Source: Marisa cornuarietis (taxonomy: Eukaryota; Mollusca; Gastropoda; Architaenioglossa; Ampullariidae). From it: a stretch of DNA of 64,000 bases. Numbering within the stretch: position 1 is the first letter of the stretch; every line of letters begins with the position of its first letter. Position numbers and translations under genes: made by a program. The notes beneath the pieces are model-generated. The model saw only the letters and a list, made by a program, of their open reading frames with translations. It did no database searches and had not been told where the DNA came from. Shown here piece by piece: positions 38,566 to 51,280 of this stretch. Location: assembly GCA_004794655.1 (NCBI GenBank), contig SMMW01000001.1, positions 20,408,501-20,472,500 on the forward strand. The letters are read 5' to 3'.

Positions 38566-41500
38566 CTCAGTTCCATGTATAGAAATTACTAACATTTGTA
38601 AAGGTTGTTTGTTTAGAAACTATGTCGAAGGGTTCCACATCAACATCAGCTGCGTCTACAACGACTTGTACTGGTCACACGTCACCACGCGCTGTCGTCA
38701 TCAGATCGAGCTCCTCCTTTTCCTCCTCTTTTATCTTCTATGTGTTGTTGCTCCACATTTTATTTTTCTGTGCTGGCGACGTGTTCACGCAGTCCCTGTG
38801 ACGCTCTCAGCGTTACGTGCGCGGCAGTCACCACACTCCGGTGACGTGATTAACCCAATCATGACCCTGTGAGACAGAGGGGATCCAGAGCCATGTCAGC
38901 GGAAAATACATTAATTTGAAATAACGATGGACGATACGGACACCGCTGCCTTTGCCCTGATGGTTAGAAGGAATTAATTGACATGCTTGGGAAGACAGCT
39001 CTTTAGTCCGCTCATGAAAAGAGGGTGGATGGCGGGTGAATGGAGGGAAGGGAAAAGGAGCAACGACCAAAAAAATAAAAAATTAAAAAATCTGGAGGGT
39101 GGAGGGTATAGAGATCGAAAGGGTTGGGGGATGGGTGAATAGTGGAGTAACTGCAAAATCAGGGGCTGGATGGGTGTTACGACAGTGAAGTTAAACCTTG
39201 ATCGAAAATATGCTAAGGACCTGAACAACATTTTCCATATACGAGTTTGTTTTGTTTTTTTATATCTCATGAAACACTTACAAGACTGAATCGTTGATCG
39301 TTGGGTACAGAAGACATTGTTCTACCCAGCAGAGTCATTTCTTTTCGAAAGTTTCTCTGTAGGTATATCGTTCAAACTGATAGTTTATGCAAATTACGAT
39401 TTAAAAAAAATGTATGACACACAAAAATGTCCAGAAAAATGTGACAAAAATTTGTAAAAGTCCTTTATAAGCAGTTGCAGAAAATATACAACATTTCTGG
39501 CAAAATGACAGGTGAATACTTGCGCACATACGCACCCCTTCTTTCCTTAACACACACAAACACGCATGTTCGTGAAATCCTGGACAATCTGTTCCGCTTA
39601 TTGTTCATCATCTTGTTCACACGTTGAATGCTGGTCCTCATATGTAAGTAGAAATTTGTCTCACAGGATTCCGAACAAGCCTTGAACCTCGTACCTTCAG
39701 GTTAGAAAGGGTGTGCACTAATCACACGTCTACAAAGCAACAACAACAACAACAATAATTAATATACTTTAAAGAGCGACAGAAAGATAATTCTGTCAAG
39801 TCTAAGTCACGTGATCTCAAATTGTAGACGACTAACCATAAAAATGTAAGCGTCTAGCTCCTGCAATAAGCACACAGCCACAACAACGAGTATGGCTGCA
39901 GCTGTGACCACTAATAATGACAATTATCATCAAAGAACGAAAGAAAGACTAATCTCTTTGAGTCACGGGATCTCTGTTCGCGGCGGAATAAGTGACACTT
40001 GATAGCGCGTGCCTCGTTTCCGCGGAGTGATCGCTCACTGGCCGCACGTGTAACGAGATGATGACCTCGAGCCATCAGCGCCACCTCTGGACACGCGAAG
40101 AACGATAACTGGCGTGTCGCGAAATGACAGGCCGAGAGATAGTCGAGGGGCCTGACAGCCTGCACATGCAGGCAGCTTCAAAGGTCTGGCGGGCGAGGCG
40201 GTTAGCTTGTTATCACACCAGTGTACACAAATTAGTCTGGCTCCGGGCGTTCAAAACTGAGGTCGGACGGTGCTTTAGCGCAGATAAATATAAAATCCTA
40301 AAAAAAAGTCAAAAATTAAACATACCCTACTTTTTTTTCTCGATTCTTCTTCAAAGAAAATCTCTGTTCTTATGTGTATTTTGAAACATATTTTTCTTCC
40401 TCGTTTGATTCTTTTTTATGCCGATGTCATTTCTGCAGACAAATGTGGGATCTATTTTCCATAGCTGACGTCACTGTAGTACAAATTAGTGCTTGCCAAG
40501 ATTTATCCCCCGTGAACCTGCTGGACAGTGTCTATCTTCCCTTCTGGTGACATCACAGGAGTACACCAGAAACCTGCTATAGCTGAGTTTACTTTTCGTT
40601 CTGCACGTGGAGCCGAGGTCTGAGGTACAGTCAAAGTGACCAAACAATTCGTCATCCCACGCATGCAGACAGTAAAATTTTCATTTCGGGAAAACTTGAT
40701 GGGATACTTGCTTCCTCTTTCCTGTTGCAGTACACATATTATTATATATATAAATTATAATTTCATATCAGTATGCTGTACACATTCCGGCGTCATTTGT
40801 TGGAAACTGTTTCACTTTTTATTTTGACATTATCGTATATATAGCTACATCTTCATCATGTATAAGGGGCGCGTGTTTTAATAAATAAACAACAAATCTT
40901 CACGTATATTTATGAACTTTTCTCTCCGGAGCGACCAAAACGAAGCTCAGCGACTTTCAAAGAAGCGCCGAGGTTTGTTTATAGACAAGCTTCTCAACAG
41001 CAGATGTATTCTCCTCCAGCGAGTCAGATAACAGTAGTATGTCGTCTTAGATACGGCGGCAAGCCTGACACCAAGGCCAGATAAAGGGTTAACAAGGCAG
41101 TCGACTTCTCCTCTCGTCTTCTTCCCGTTCAGGAAATGGGGAATGTTGGGGAGGTCAACACGGGAGGTACCAGCGTCCATCTCTCATCCCTGCTATGTGG
41201 GTCAAGGTTGCCTCTTGTTTCAGACACAGAGTGAGCTTTGATTTTTGTTAGTCTGTTTGCTTGTTAGGTTTTTCTTTGGATTTTGTTTGCGTTCAGCTAC
41301 AGGCAGGCCGCCGTGGTGTGCACTTGCCCAGCAGCGAATCTCACCAGTGGATGTCGAAGAATTGAAGAAAACTGTTTTCTTTGGGAGATTCGTTTTGTTA
41401 CATCAAGAATTCAATTAAGGGATCAGTTATAGAGCATGCACACAGGAAAACGGATGCATTTGGACTTTCATGCCAGGACGGGGGTTTTCTGGATCACATG

Positions 41501-44007
41501 ACCTATCACTGACCCATTAAAAACACTTTCTCTCTCTACGTACTTTTATATCCCCGCCTTGTTCTCCCCATCTCTCTCTTTCTCGATCTTTATCTCTATT
41601 TCTCTCTTTCACTCGTTCTGAGTGTACGTGTGTATATATATATATATATCTCATTCTTATTATTCCTTTCTTTCACCTTCTCTGTCTCGCTATTTCTTTC
41701 TTTCTTCTCGTCTTCTGATCTCTTCTCATTCAGCCTGAGGCTCGAAGCTCGAAGCTAATTTTTTAAGCAGGGTGCTGTCGTGACACGAGCTCTCGAGGAA
41801 TGTCTGAAGCAACAAGAATGCTGAGGTAGCTACCCGAAAGCAGTTTCTGTAGTCCGCCATTAATGTCGTCACCCTTTCAGCTTTGAATGTTAACTGACAC
41901 CCTGGTCTCGGTGGGACTAGAGGCATTTTAACTGAGAATCAACACTAATCGAGCCTTATCGAGACTATTCTACGAACGAAAATGATAAGGAGATCTTTAG
42001 ATACTCATTTTGGCGTTTACTTTCAGTTTTTTTTTTAAACCCAGGCAGCTGCATCTCGTTGAAATGCACGTGAATTCATTTGAGGTTTATAATGAATCTA
42101 AAACGTGAAGTAAGATGTGTCTGATAATTTATTCTGGCACCTTTGACCCAGGTGGAAAAACCCTGGCAAGGGGTGAAGTGGGACCGGGAGAGGGCAAAAG
42201 GATGGAAGGAGGGAAACTGAAGCCAAATCTTCTTGCCACACGTTTTACTCTCCCCTTACGACAGTTTGTTAGTAAATAAGGGCAGATAACTGAAGGGAGG
42301 CGTCGTTCTTGTTGAGACAAGCTTAAAACTGTGAAGATTTCAGGCGCTGAGAGAAAGGTGGCTGGGTGGAGGAAACGGCTGTAGCCGTATCAGCAGCAAG
42401 GAAGATGAGGAAGACGTCCTTCCTTCGCGAAGCAAATAGAGGTCGTCTTTGGGTGATGAGCACATCTTGAAATAGATCGTCAGTATGGCTGGCTTTTTTA
42501 TGTAGACCAATGCTTCCAGGACATACAGACCTCGCGCTTGTTTATATGACAATAGTGAAAGATAATTTTTAAAGAAAGGGTGAAGACAAAAAAAAAATAA
42601 AGAAAATAAAGACATGAACAAAAGTCGTTGTTGATGTTGATCGTACAATAGGCCGTAAATCTGAGCCAAACGTTGGACAGATACATGTAGATAGTATACC
42701 TTGACAAACACCTGGGCAATCACGTATGTAGCAGACGAAGCCAGGCTGCATGTTTATGCAGGTGCACGAGTGTTAATGGGCTCAGAACCCAACCAAGGTG
42801 GAGGAGCAAAGGGTTCTAACTCTTGATCGTCAAACGGTCTTTTTAATCCCCTTCTTTGACCTCGGCTAATCATTAATCTCACCCTACACAGCGATGACAA
42901 GGCAGATAGCGCCAATCCCTGACGAGGGCTAGTGAATTATGTCTTCTGTCCACTTGCGTCAGCGAACGTATCTCTGTTTTTCGTACTTTGCAAGTTCCTC
43001 CGAACAACACCATTTATCTGCAACTTTGGGCACTCGAGAAAGGAAACAAAAATACGCAGCAAAAGAAGGCAGCTACTAGGTCTGCTTACCTAACTATCAA
43101 GTGCCTTCCCCATCCTCAAAGTCCCACCCACAATTTTCTAGTTTGAATGTTTTTAATGTCTTGGAATTAAGACCAATGTTGGCGAGAAATAAAAGTGTAC
43201 AAATGTTTGCAAAACAAGCAGCAGGACCAGGCATCGGTGTCTCGGTGAGTCTCACGGGTGATCCAATGAGTGCCTTTGTCTTGTGGCGCCCCCTTCCCAA
43301 GATGCAGCAGACGACAAGTGGGACGAGTGCCAGACGCCCCCGTCCGCCGGATTACCTCCCTTTTGTGCGGGCTAAATGGGATTAGCGCAGCTGCAAGACA
43401 ACCCGACCCCCAGACAGCGCCACCTAGGCAGAGTTGGCTTTGTAAGGGAAGCCACTCCAAGGTCCTCGTGTTGCACGCACGTGCATGCGAGGGACGCGCA
43501 GCGCGACAATCAGTCAGGGGCGCTGTCATAAAACCGTCCCGCGAGGGGCTGCGGGGACAATATATCAATGTAAATTATATTTGGGAGTTTCATCTTGGAA
43601 ACTCGGCGGATGAGACCGACCCCCACCCCCCACCCCCCACTCCTCCAGCAGTCGTCTAACGCCGCAATGAAATGAGAGCAGCAAGAGGAGGCGATCTCCA
43701 TTGATGCTTATGGTTCTCAGGTGCCTTCCCCTATCGCCACGACGCGCTAACCGCCCTAATCCACACGTTGTCCCAATGATTCGATTTCCATTCGCTTTTG
43801 ATTCATTCAAATTCCGGGTCTAATTGCACAAACAAATTCGATTTTTCCATTTCAGCGCGAAAAGCGGGGGTCCTGCGAGGCGATAGTAATCAGCTTAGAC
43901 AAGTCAAGTCCTCAAAGGCGCGTTTACATAACGTAATTTTCCACCGGGATGCCCTCCGCCCTGCTTTTTATTCTTTTCTCTCCCCTCCACTGCTGCTGCA
44001 GTCTGTT

Positions 44008-44011
<4 letters not shown>
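38565..44011. other. Gene-poor region
   Basis: Apart from the SINE-like head near 39.7 kb there are only short simple repeats (e.g. TA near 41.64 kb). A GC-richer patch at 43.1-43.7 kb has overlapping frames on both strands without recognisable domains. Confidence 0.55.
39655..39735 (-). mobile_element. Possible tRNA-derived SINE head of a second family
   Basis: On the - strand, a GATTAGTGCACACC A-box-like segment is followed by TCTAACCTGAAGGTACGAGG and TTCAAGGC, a B-box-like arrangement common to animal SINE heads. There is no obvious body or tail. Confidence 0.4.

Positions 44012-44068
<57 letters not shown>
44012..44068 (+). repeat. (TG)n microsatellite
   Basis: 28 uninterrupted TG units. 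Confidence 0.97.
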
Positions 44069-44070
<2 letters not shown>

Positions 44071-45026
44071 TTACGGTCGTTGCAAATACCGTTAAATTCC
44101 CGGCTTGGACCGCGCCCGCCTGCAGCCAATTGACGAAGGCTCTGACACCAAAACTGGAAGAAAAAAAAATGTGAAAAACAATATTTCGTATTCTAGGAGG
44201 TTTGCAGGCCGGTCGACCTTCGCTTCAACTGGCCTCCCGCTTCCGCATCCTTTTACTGATGAGGAACACAATGTAATGCCAATCTGTTCGTATGTCGGTT
44301 CGTCTGACCGCTGGCTGGCTGTCTGTCTGACTAGCCGTCTGGCTGGCTGGCTGGCCGTCTGGGTTAACTAGAACATTTTGATTGCATCCGTTCAGAGCGA
44401 ACGCTCATTAAATCACTCGCTGGCGCATTCGTGTGTTTGTTCGGGTTTTCAACCGATCAGCCAGGAAATCAACCATCTTATTGGCACACTCTTTCCTTCA
44501 GTGATGACCATCGCCGTCCATCCAACCGGCCATAGAGCCATTCAGCGAGCTGAGATGTGGCTCTCGAGCAATTATTGGGTCGAAATCATCACCACCAACA
44601 ACGACAACCAGCTCTGTATTTTCCTTTTGTGATGAGAACAGCCTCAGCTCATTCTGGGAACAAGTCCAGGAATTATTATTTCTGGCAATGCTACACCGTG
44701 TTAGTAGCCTCAACGCCCTTTGACCCACCTACAGCAACTCAAGGGACGTAATCTTTGGTTCTGGTTACAAGTCTTATCGCATTCACATCCTCGTGTGCAG
44801 TCTTCATCCACCCCCAGGGCTCTGAAAAGTCAGAATGATTACTGAGCCAGCGAGTCTCAATTCTCAAGCAAGTAGTCTGGACACATTCCACTGAACACTT
44901 CTTTAGGGTAACTGGCCGTTGCTTTTTTCTCCCGGTGCTTGAGTTTGGACTTCGTTTACTTTCGTCTGATAATATGAATCCACTCCAAACTCTCTCTCTC
45001 TCTCTCTACTTATCTCTCTACCTCTC

Positions 45027-45157
45027 TGGTCAGCACCTGTCACCAATACAGTGAGGATTGGCTGTCCGAGGTTCAGATCTCGTCTCGGGCACGCTGTTCT
45101 TTCTCTGCAGCTTTGGATGCTTTTCCAGTTGCTAGCTCGGCGTAAAACTCCAATTTC
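45027..45157 (+). mobile_element. tRNA-derived SINE, shorter subfamily, 5'-truncated
   Basis: On the + strand it shares CACCTGTCACCAATACAGTG, a GAGGTTCAGATCTCG B box, the GGGCACGCTGTTCTTTCTCT body and the CTCGGCGTAAAACTCCAATT end with the SINEs at 11344, 16897 and 61983. It lacks about 35 internal bases and the first part of the tRNA head. It abuts a CT-rich simple repeat at 44992-45027. Confidence 0.82.
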
Positions 45158-47270
45158 CACCTCTATGCCTCCCCCTTATCTTTTCCTTCGTTCTGCTTCT
45201 TTCTTTCTGTGTTCATACTTTTAATTAACAGTCTGTAATAAAACTCGAGTATAAGCTTGTTGTTCGTCGTGATCAACGATCTCAGACATTTGCTAACACC
45301 ATTACAGTCAGTTTACCTGTGTCTCGCCTGTACCCTGGTTAATAAGCTCCATGTACAGTTATTAGCCGACACGGAAATCAACTGACCGCTAGTGTCAATC
45401 CCCAAGTACATATCCTCTTACCTGATGCACATGTAACTTGTCTGTTGAAATAATAGCCTATGTGTATATAAGTTGTAGGAACTGTGTTCGTGGAAACAGT
45501 AGTCGAAACATATGTAAGCTGTACACAGACATGGCCGAATGTATTTATGCAAAGGACGTGTGTACGAGCTGTGTGTAGACAGAAAGTGTGTGTCGGGTGC
45601 ATGTAGATAAAGCTGGTGTGTATACGTTACACCTTGGAATAGCAGCCGACATGTAAACCTTGTGACTGTCCGTTGCCTCTGAGGCAAAGTAGCAAACTAG
45701 TGTCACACATCAGAATATCTTTGCGAGAGAAGTAGTATCACACAGTAGACTGATAAACCTCCTTGCATGTTCTCGCTAGAAATTTTCAGGCTTCCTACTA
45801 CAACTTCTACACCCCTACCACCGCCATGTTATATAGAAAGACACAGACGACTAACAACCTCTCCTGCGGAATCTAATCGAGCAGCTGGCAGGGGATTTCA
45901 GACTAGTAATCTCTTTTACCCAATTTTTGCCAGACGTTTAATACAAATCATGAGGCTTAAGGCCCTTTACAGAAATGTTTTCTAACCAAGAATGAGAAAC
46001 AGGACGCCAGCCCTTTAATCCCTGGCCCTGCTGTGCATGCGACGTTCACATCCCAAAGGGTGCAACGTTTTGAAAAATGCGATTGGGATGTGACTGCACC
46101 TTGGAGCGAATTATTTGCTTGTTTGTAGAGTGAGTGTGGATAGGGGCCGACACGCGCTCGCAAAACTCGGGTTTTCAGCAAAAAACAACAACAACAAACA
46201 AACAAAAAACAAACAACAAAAAACAACAGAAAGACAAAAACAAAATAATAAAAAATGCAGGACCAGCGATAACACAGTTATTATCGTCGAACAAAAACGA
46301 AAGACAAGAAAAGGACGATGGGTAACGGTTTGTGTCGTCAGGACATCGCCGTTGGCAACGTCACTGATCCACACTGGACCTGCTGCGACTCTCTGTAATC
46401 CACGCTTCAACTGCTCCTATCGACACCACCAGTAGAGAATGGATGGATAGATTAGTAGATTGATTATTAATAGTCTGTATTTAATTGGGCGTTAGGCCTT
46501 CCGTGCAACGGGGGCGAACCTGATAAGTACAGTCGTTAAAAGGCTGATGTGTGGACAACGACTTTCCTCGCGCACCCCAAGCGCCAGGTGAGTCCTGCTC
46601 TCACACAAGACATCTCTCATTAATTAACGATCGGCGCTAGTTTGCAATTAGATGACGACACAGTAGCGCGACCATGACAGTGGATGATGTGACTCATCGG
46701 ACACTGACAGACGAGGACGAGTAGACATCACACACACACGCATCATCAGTCACTTCTCCGACGTCCTCAACCAACCGAGGCCATGAACTTACGACCTCGG
46801 CCTACCCGCTGGGGTCTCCCGCCCACCCACCCCCCCTCGACCACTTGCCGCTTGGTGATGGCTGGTGGAGCCGTTGTGCGGGGGAGACTTCTTCACTCAT
46901 AAGAGCCTTTCGGAGATGTTTCGCTTAATTCTAGAGGTACTCTCTGTTGGCATGGAAGGTTGGATGTTGATGATGGAATTTAATTGTTCATTAATGATTA
47001 CATCGTTTAATCATATAACTGTAACATTATCCGACCTGCAGTAAGACAATCAGCGGGGAGGGTACTTGCGAGGGGGGGGGGAAGTTACAAGAGGAGGCTT
47101 CACTCTTATATCTTCACAGTCCACGGACTTACATGACTAGGAATGTTTCCTTATCGTGCACTTGAATTATCGACTGATAATATTGATTGATTGAAGTAGT
47201 GTTCGTGTCATGGTGTCATGGTGTGGTGGTGTATATATATCTTGTATACATCTTCGCAATAAAATGGGTC

Positions 47271-47330
47271 TTACATGTCACCACATGTCACTACATGTCA
47301 TTATATATCACTACATGTCATTCCTTTTCA
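47271..47330 (+). repeat. Short tandem repeat ACATGTCAYT
   Basis: Five imperfect copies of a 10-11-bp unit (ACATGTCACC, ACATGTCACT, ACATGTCATT, ATATATCACT, ACATGTCATT). Confidence 0.8.
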
Positions 47331-48367
47331 CATTATTCCCTTTCTGTACCCCGCTTCTGTCGTTACCTCCCATTCTTCTCTTTTTTTCTTCTTCTTCTTC
47401 ATCTCCATCCTTAGTCTTCTTCGCAGTCTTCATCCATTTTCTCTTCTTTTTCTGCTTCTTCTTCGATAGTTTTAAAAAGAACCACTCAAGTCTGTACCCT
47501 GTCGATGTTAGAGGGCTGACACCACAGCACTCCAGGGTTAACTGAATGGCCACGTGTACCGGGCGTGCGGAGAAATTCAGCTTCATGCCAAATGTGGTCC
47601 AGCTCTCCATGCTGAGGACTTCCGGCTTCGATCTCGTGTATGGCGTGGAGACATTTCATTCCCTGCTGCACAGTGCCCAGCATTTAAGGTTGCTGAAGCA
47701 TAAATCAAGCACTGAACTTGCTGCTTGTTGTTGCGCATTATGTTGCTGAAGATGAATAATAACACTGTCTTCTATTGCGACCAGATGGTGTGAGCTCTCC
47801 TTGAGTCATCACATTCATCATCAGCAGCAGCAGCAACAACAACAGATGCTTCTCTCTAGAAACGTCAACTTTGCGAGGGTTTGTGGACGATACGCAAGAG
47901 AAACCTATCGTGAGGTTCACCACTGCATGAAAACGAAGTTAGTTTTGGTATGCAGTCAAAGACATTCTTGGAGCTAGAGTTTCAGTAGACGGAGCAGGTG
48001 GAAATCAATACCTGTAATAACATTATCTAAATCACCTGAAGCCTCCTTATGAAGCAAATACGTATTACTGCCTCCAGTTTTAATGAACTTATTATTTACA
48101 ACCCTGTGTTGTGGACTGTTTGCAATACGTGAACCTCTACATCATTACCCCGCCTCCTAGTCACCGTCTATTTTCAGACACAGGATCCCACAAAGCTTAC
48201 GGTTCTTGGTCCCCTAATCATACAGACAGCTCACGGCGCAAAATCAAGTCGAAACTGAAAAGAAATTTCACTCTAGTAGACCTTTAATGGTTATCGTCTC
48301 GCACACTTGCCACCTGTTAACTACTGCTGCTCCTGCTATCCCGATATCACATAATAGAATCACTGTC

Positions 48368-48370
<3 letters not shown>

Positions 48371-48425
<55 letters not shown>
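48371..48425 (+). repeat. (AC)n microsatellite
   Basis: 27 uninterrupted AC units. Confidence 0.97.
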
Positions 48426-48426
<1 letters not shown>

Positions 48427-48623
48427 CGTATATAAAATTTTGATATCTTCTGCTCTGTTTCGCTTTTGCCACATAGCCTGTGAAAGCTTATTTCTCGAAG
48501 TCTGTGTGTATGCATTTGTGTGCGCGTGCGTATGTTGGAATGTGTGTATCTTTTTTATCGTGTATGAGTGTGTATACAAAGAATAAGACACCTTACAGTT
48601 TTTACAAAATTCTCAAACCCAGA

Positions 48624-48625
48624 TT

Positions 48626-48661
<36 letters not shown>

Positions 48662-48662
48662 T
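48624..48662 (+). repeat. (TTTC)n microsatellite
   Basis: About ten TTCT units, followed by a diverged pyrimidine-rich end. Confidence 0.93.
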
Positions 48663-49314
48663 GTTTCTTTCAATTTTAAATTAATTGTTCCTGTCTTTAT
48701 TTTATTTCTTTGCTCCTGTCCGTCTGCCTAAATCATGCGCAAGCTTGCCTCTCACGAAATTGTGCAAAAACTTCCCTTTGGAGAGTTTTCTCCCTTCCGA
48801 TTATTGACCCACGAACAGCGGCACTAAATTTTAGCCCGTGTTGGCTTTGTTTTGTTCGAAACCGAACAAGTGTGAACGCGAGTCCGTCTGTCTTCATCTC
48901 TTGGTGATCCAACTCAGGGCAGGAGTCGTTTTTGCTCATGCAGTGGCCCTCTCGCTGCAGGTGCCGAAGCGTGCAGGCCCGGTGATAGCAGCCACTGGGG
49001 CGAGAAATGGGATGCCCAATTTAAGACGGCTGTCAAGGTCAGCCAGTTTTTTTGCTCGGACAGCCCCATGGACGTGTTCGATTTCCAGCATTATAAATGG
49101 AGAACGGTCTTCAGTCGCTGTTGGGAGGTGCGTGCGTGCGTGCGTGCGTGCGCACGCGATATGTGTTGGACGGGGGTGGTAGAAGGAAGGAGGGAGGGGG
49201 TGAAAGAGCGAGAAGTGCGTGGAGAGCAGATGTGTAGGAGAGCTTGTCTCCACGATACATTCTTCTTAATATCAATACAGTGAAGATGAGGTGTGTAGGA
49301 TGTGTGTCTACAGC

Positions 49315-49340
49315 GGGGGGAGGGGGTAGGGGGTAGGGGG
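49315..49340 (+). repeat. G-rich tract with potential G-quadruplex
   Basis: Four G-runs of five or six bases are separated by A or TA. The spacing satisfies the usual quadruplex rule. Confidence 0.8.
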
Positions 49341-49609
49341 AGAATTTTCTGCCTAGTTCTATTAGTATAACATCATTCGTGTCATTAAAAATTATCAGTT
49401 TGGTAAATATTTCGTACTATATTTTGTAAAACTGTGGTTTCCCCACACCGTACTAACACTTTTGCAATGTAGACACTCGCAGAGACTCCCAGGCTTCATG
49501 ACACCACCTGTCCTCCGAGTCACTGCAATACAAACAAACGGGTGTCACATGACACGATATCAGAGTCGGAATGACTGTCGTGGTCTTAGCATGCGCCTAA
49601 AGACAATAT

Positions 49610-50003
49610 ACAAAGTGGTCAGTCCCTTGAAGGATAGTCTTTGACAAGATGTCGTGTCGGGTCACATGACCAAAGAAGACCAACTTACGTCGCCTGACTT
49701 ATAAAATTAGAGGTTCCTGGTGTCCTAAGAGTGTGGCCATCTTGTTTCGTACAAAGTCGTTGGTTCTAAGGTCTTTGTATGAGATCCGGAGACCCCTCCT
49801 CAGGCACTTGTTCTCGAATGCCTGGATTCTCCTTTCTGTTTCAACGAGCAGAATCCACGTGTCGCATCTGTAGAGCAGGATTGGAACTACCAGGGATTTG
49901 TATAGCTTGTACTTGGTAGTGAACCTGATTTTATGTCTATGCCAGATCCTATCTGGCTTAGCCATCGCCGCTATGATGGTCGTGGAGGGACTCGAGTTTA
50001 ACG
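49610..50003 (-). pseudogene. LINE reverse-transcriptase 3' fragment (different type), frameshifted
   Basis: The - strand reads AAMAKPDRIWHRHKIRFTTK, YKLYKSLVVPILLYRCDTW, ERRIQAFENKCLRRGLRISY, TNDFVRNK and LLGHQEPLIL. After a frame change it continues KLVFFGHVTRHD and LSKTILQGT. These are the familiar C-terminal strings of a widespread animal non-LTR retrotransposon endonuclease/RT protein. The catalytic centre lies further upstream and is not here. The polypeptide is broken by at least one frameshift, so it is a dead fragment. Confidence 0.88.
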
Positions 50004-50637
50004 TTCTCCAAGAAGAACGTTATCGATGATAGGGGACTTCCTTGACGTACGCCTATTGTGGTGCGAAAGCAAGCTACTACTAATACAAAATGAAGAAACT
50101 ATGTGTAAAAGTGTCTGCACATGTCGTTACACGATACAACAAAGCATCTTTTAATTTTATCGTAATGAAAACAAGAAGATTATGAGCGAGTGTGGTTACA
50201 CGATTCGCTAATACTTTAGTAATCCTAAAATAAAGACGATTACTTGAATTTTAATAGGCATGAATAAATTTACTTTGCGAAAAAACGTCAGCAAGTGATC
50301 TGCTTCATAGGTTTCCATAGTAACAAAAATAACATCCTTCTTCACCTTCTTAATCTACACCTACCCCCCACCCCCAACCCGAACACTCTCATATTTCCGT
50401 TATCTTTCTTCATTGTCACCCCGCATGCCTTCGCTTTTAGCATTGTACGGTACATGGGAGGTAACTCTTATTTTAACAAGAGCTTTTCCGAAATGGGGCG
50501 ATTGCTTCCCTTGAAAGTCCCCCTCCCCATCCCGACGTTTGTTAAATAATTCAAAATAACTCAATTGTCGCTTATAGGTAAAACATTTATAATTCTTAAA
50601 TCACTGTGTATAATACAGATGTATATTATTATGATCT

Positions 50638-51228
50638 ATGTCATCCGTTCTCGCATCCAGTACAAACTGTCTGTGCTGTGTTTTAATTTCTTTGCAGGCT
50701 CCTGTCCTGATTATTTCTCTGAACTTCTCATCCCTTCTCATTCCGGCCAGACAACTAAGCTCTTCGTCGGATGACCGCATCCTCACTGTTCCTGTCACCA
50801 GAACAACAACATATGGTCACAGGATTTTTGGTTACTGTGCAGCAAAACAATGGAACTCTCTCCCTTTCCATATCCGCCACCTTCCTACAACTGAATCTTT
50901 CAAATCTGCACTGAAAACGCACCTCTTCCTTGAGCTTTACTCCTAACACAGTCCACACAATGCTCGTCCAATTTACCCTCCCCCCTTCTGCTCTTGCTAA
51001 TTTTCTACCATCTTTCTCTGCAGAATCACTATATTTTCTATGTTTCTGTTACTTGGTGTCTTTTTGTGTTTTCTATCTTTGTTTTCTGTTTGTCGTCAGT
51101 ATTGTTGTTTATTCTTACGCATCTCGTGTTCTATCCATGTAGTCCATGTCTCTTCCTTGTTTTTAAGCGCTAAGAGCATGCTCTCTATGAATGTGAATAT
51201 GCGCTATACAAATCTTCATTTATTATTA

Positions 51229-51279
<51 letters not shown>

Positions 51280-51280
51280 G
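50638..51280 (+). pseudogene. LINE C-terminal fragment with 3' UTR and TTA-repeat tail
   Basis: The + strand encodes RIQYKLSVLCFNFFAGSCPD, then YFSELL, and after a +1/-1 change ARQLSSSSDDRILTVPVTR, TYGHRIFGYCAAKQWNSLPF and ESFKSALKTHLFLELYS with a stop at 50944-50946. This is the C-terminus of a common LINE group in invertebrates and fish. About 270 bases of 3' UTR follow, ending in GCGCTATACAAATCTTCATT and a (TTA)n tail to 51279, which is the usual end of such elements. It is truncated at its 5' side and carries a frameshift. Confidence 0.85.
51220..51279 (+). repeat. (TTA)n microsatellite, LINE 3' tail
   Basis: About 20 TTA units with one interruption follow the LINE 3' UTR directly. The tail probably grew from the element's own terminal repeat. 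Confidence 0.9.

Larger units (their letters stand above)
44069..49609. other. Gene-poor region
   Basis: It carries the 45.0-kb SINE, the 47.3-kb short tandem repeat, the AC and TTTC microsatellites at 48.4-48.7 kb, CTGG-type repeats near 44.31-44.36 kb and the G-rich tract near 49.3 kb. No coding gene is supported. Confidence 0.55.

Noticed and set aside
43167..43659. Pair of overlapping 129-133-residue open frames on both strands
   Set aside because: Mutual overlap in a GC-richer patch with no domain; open by composition.
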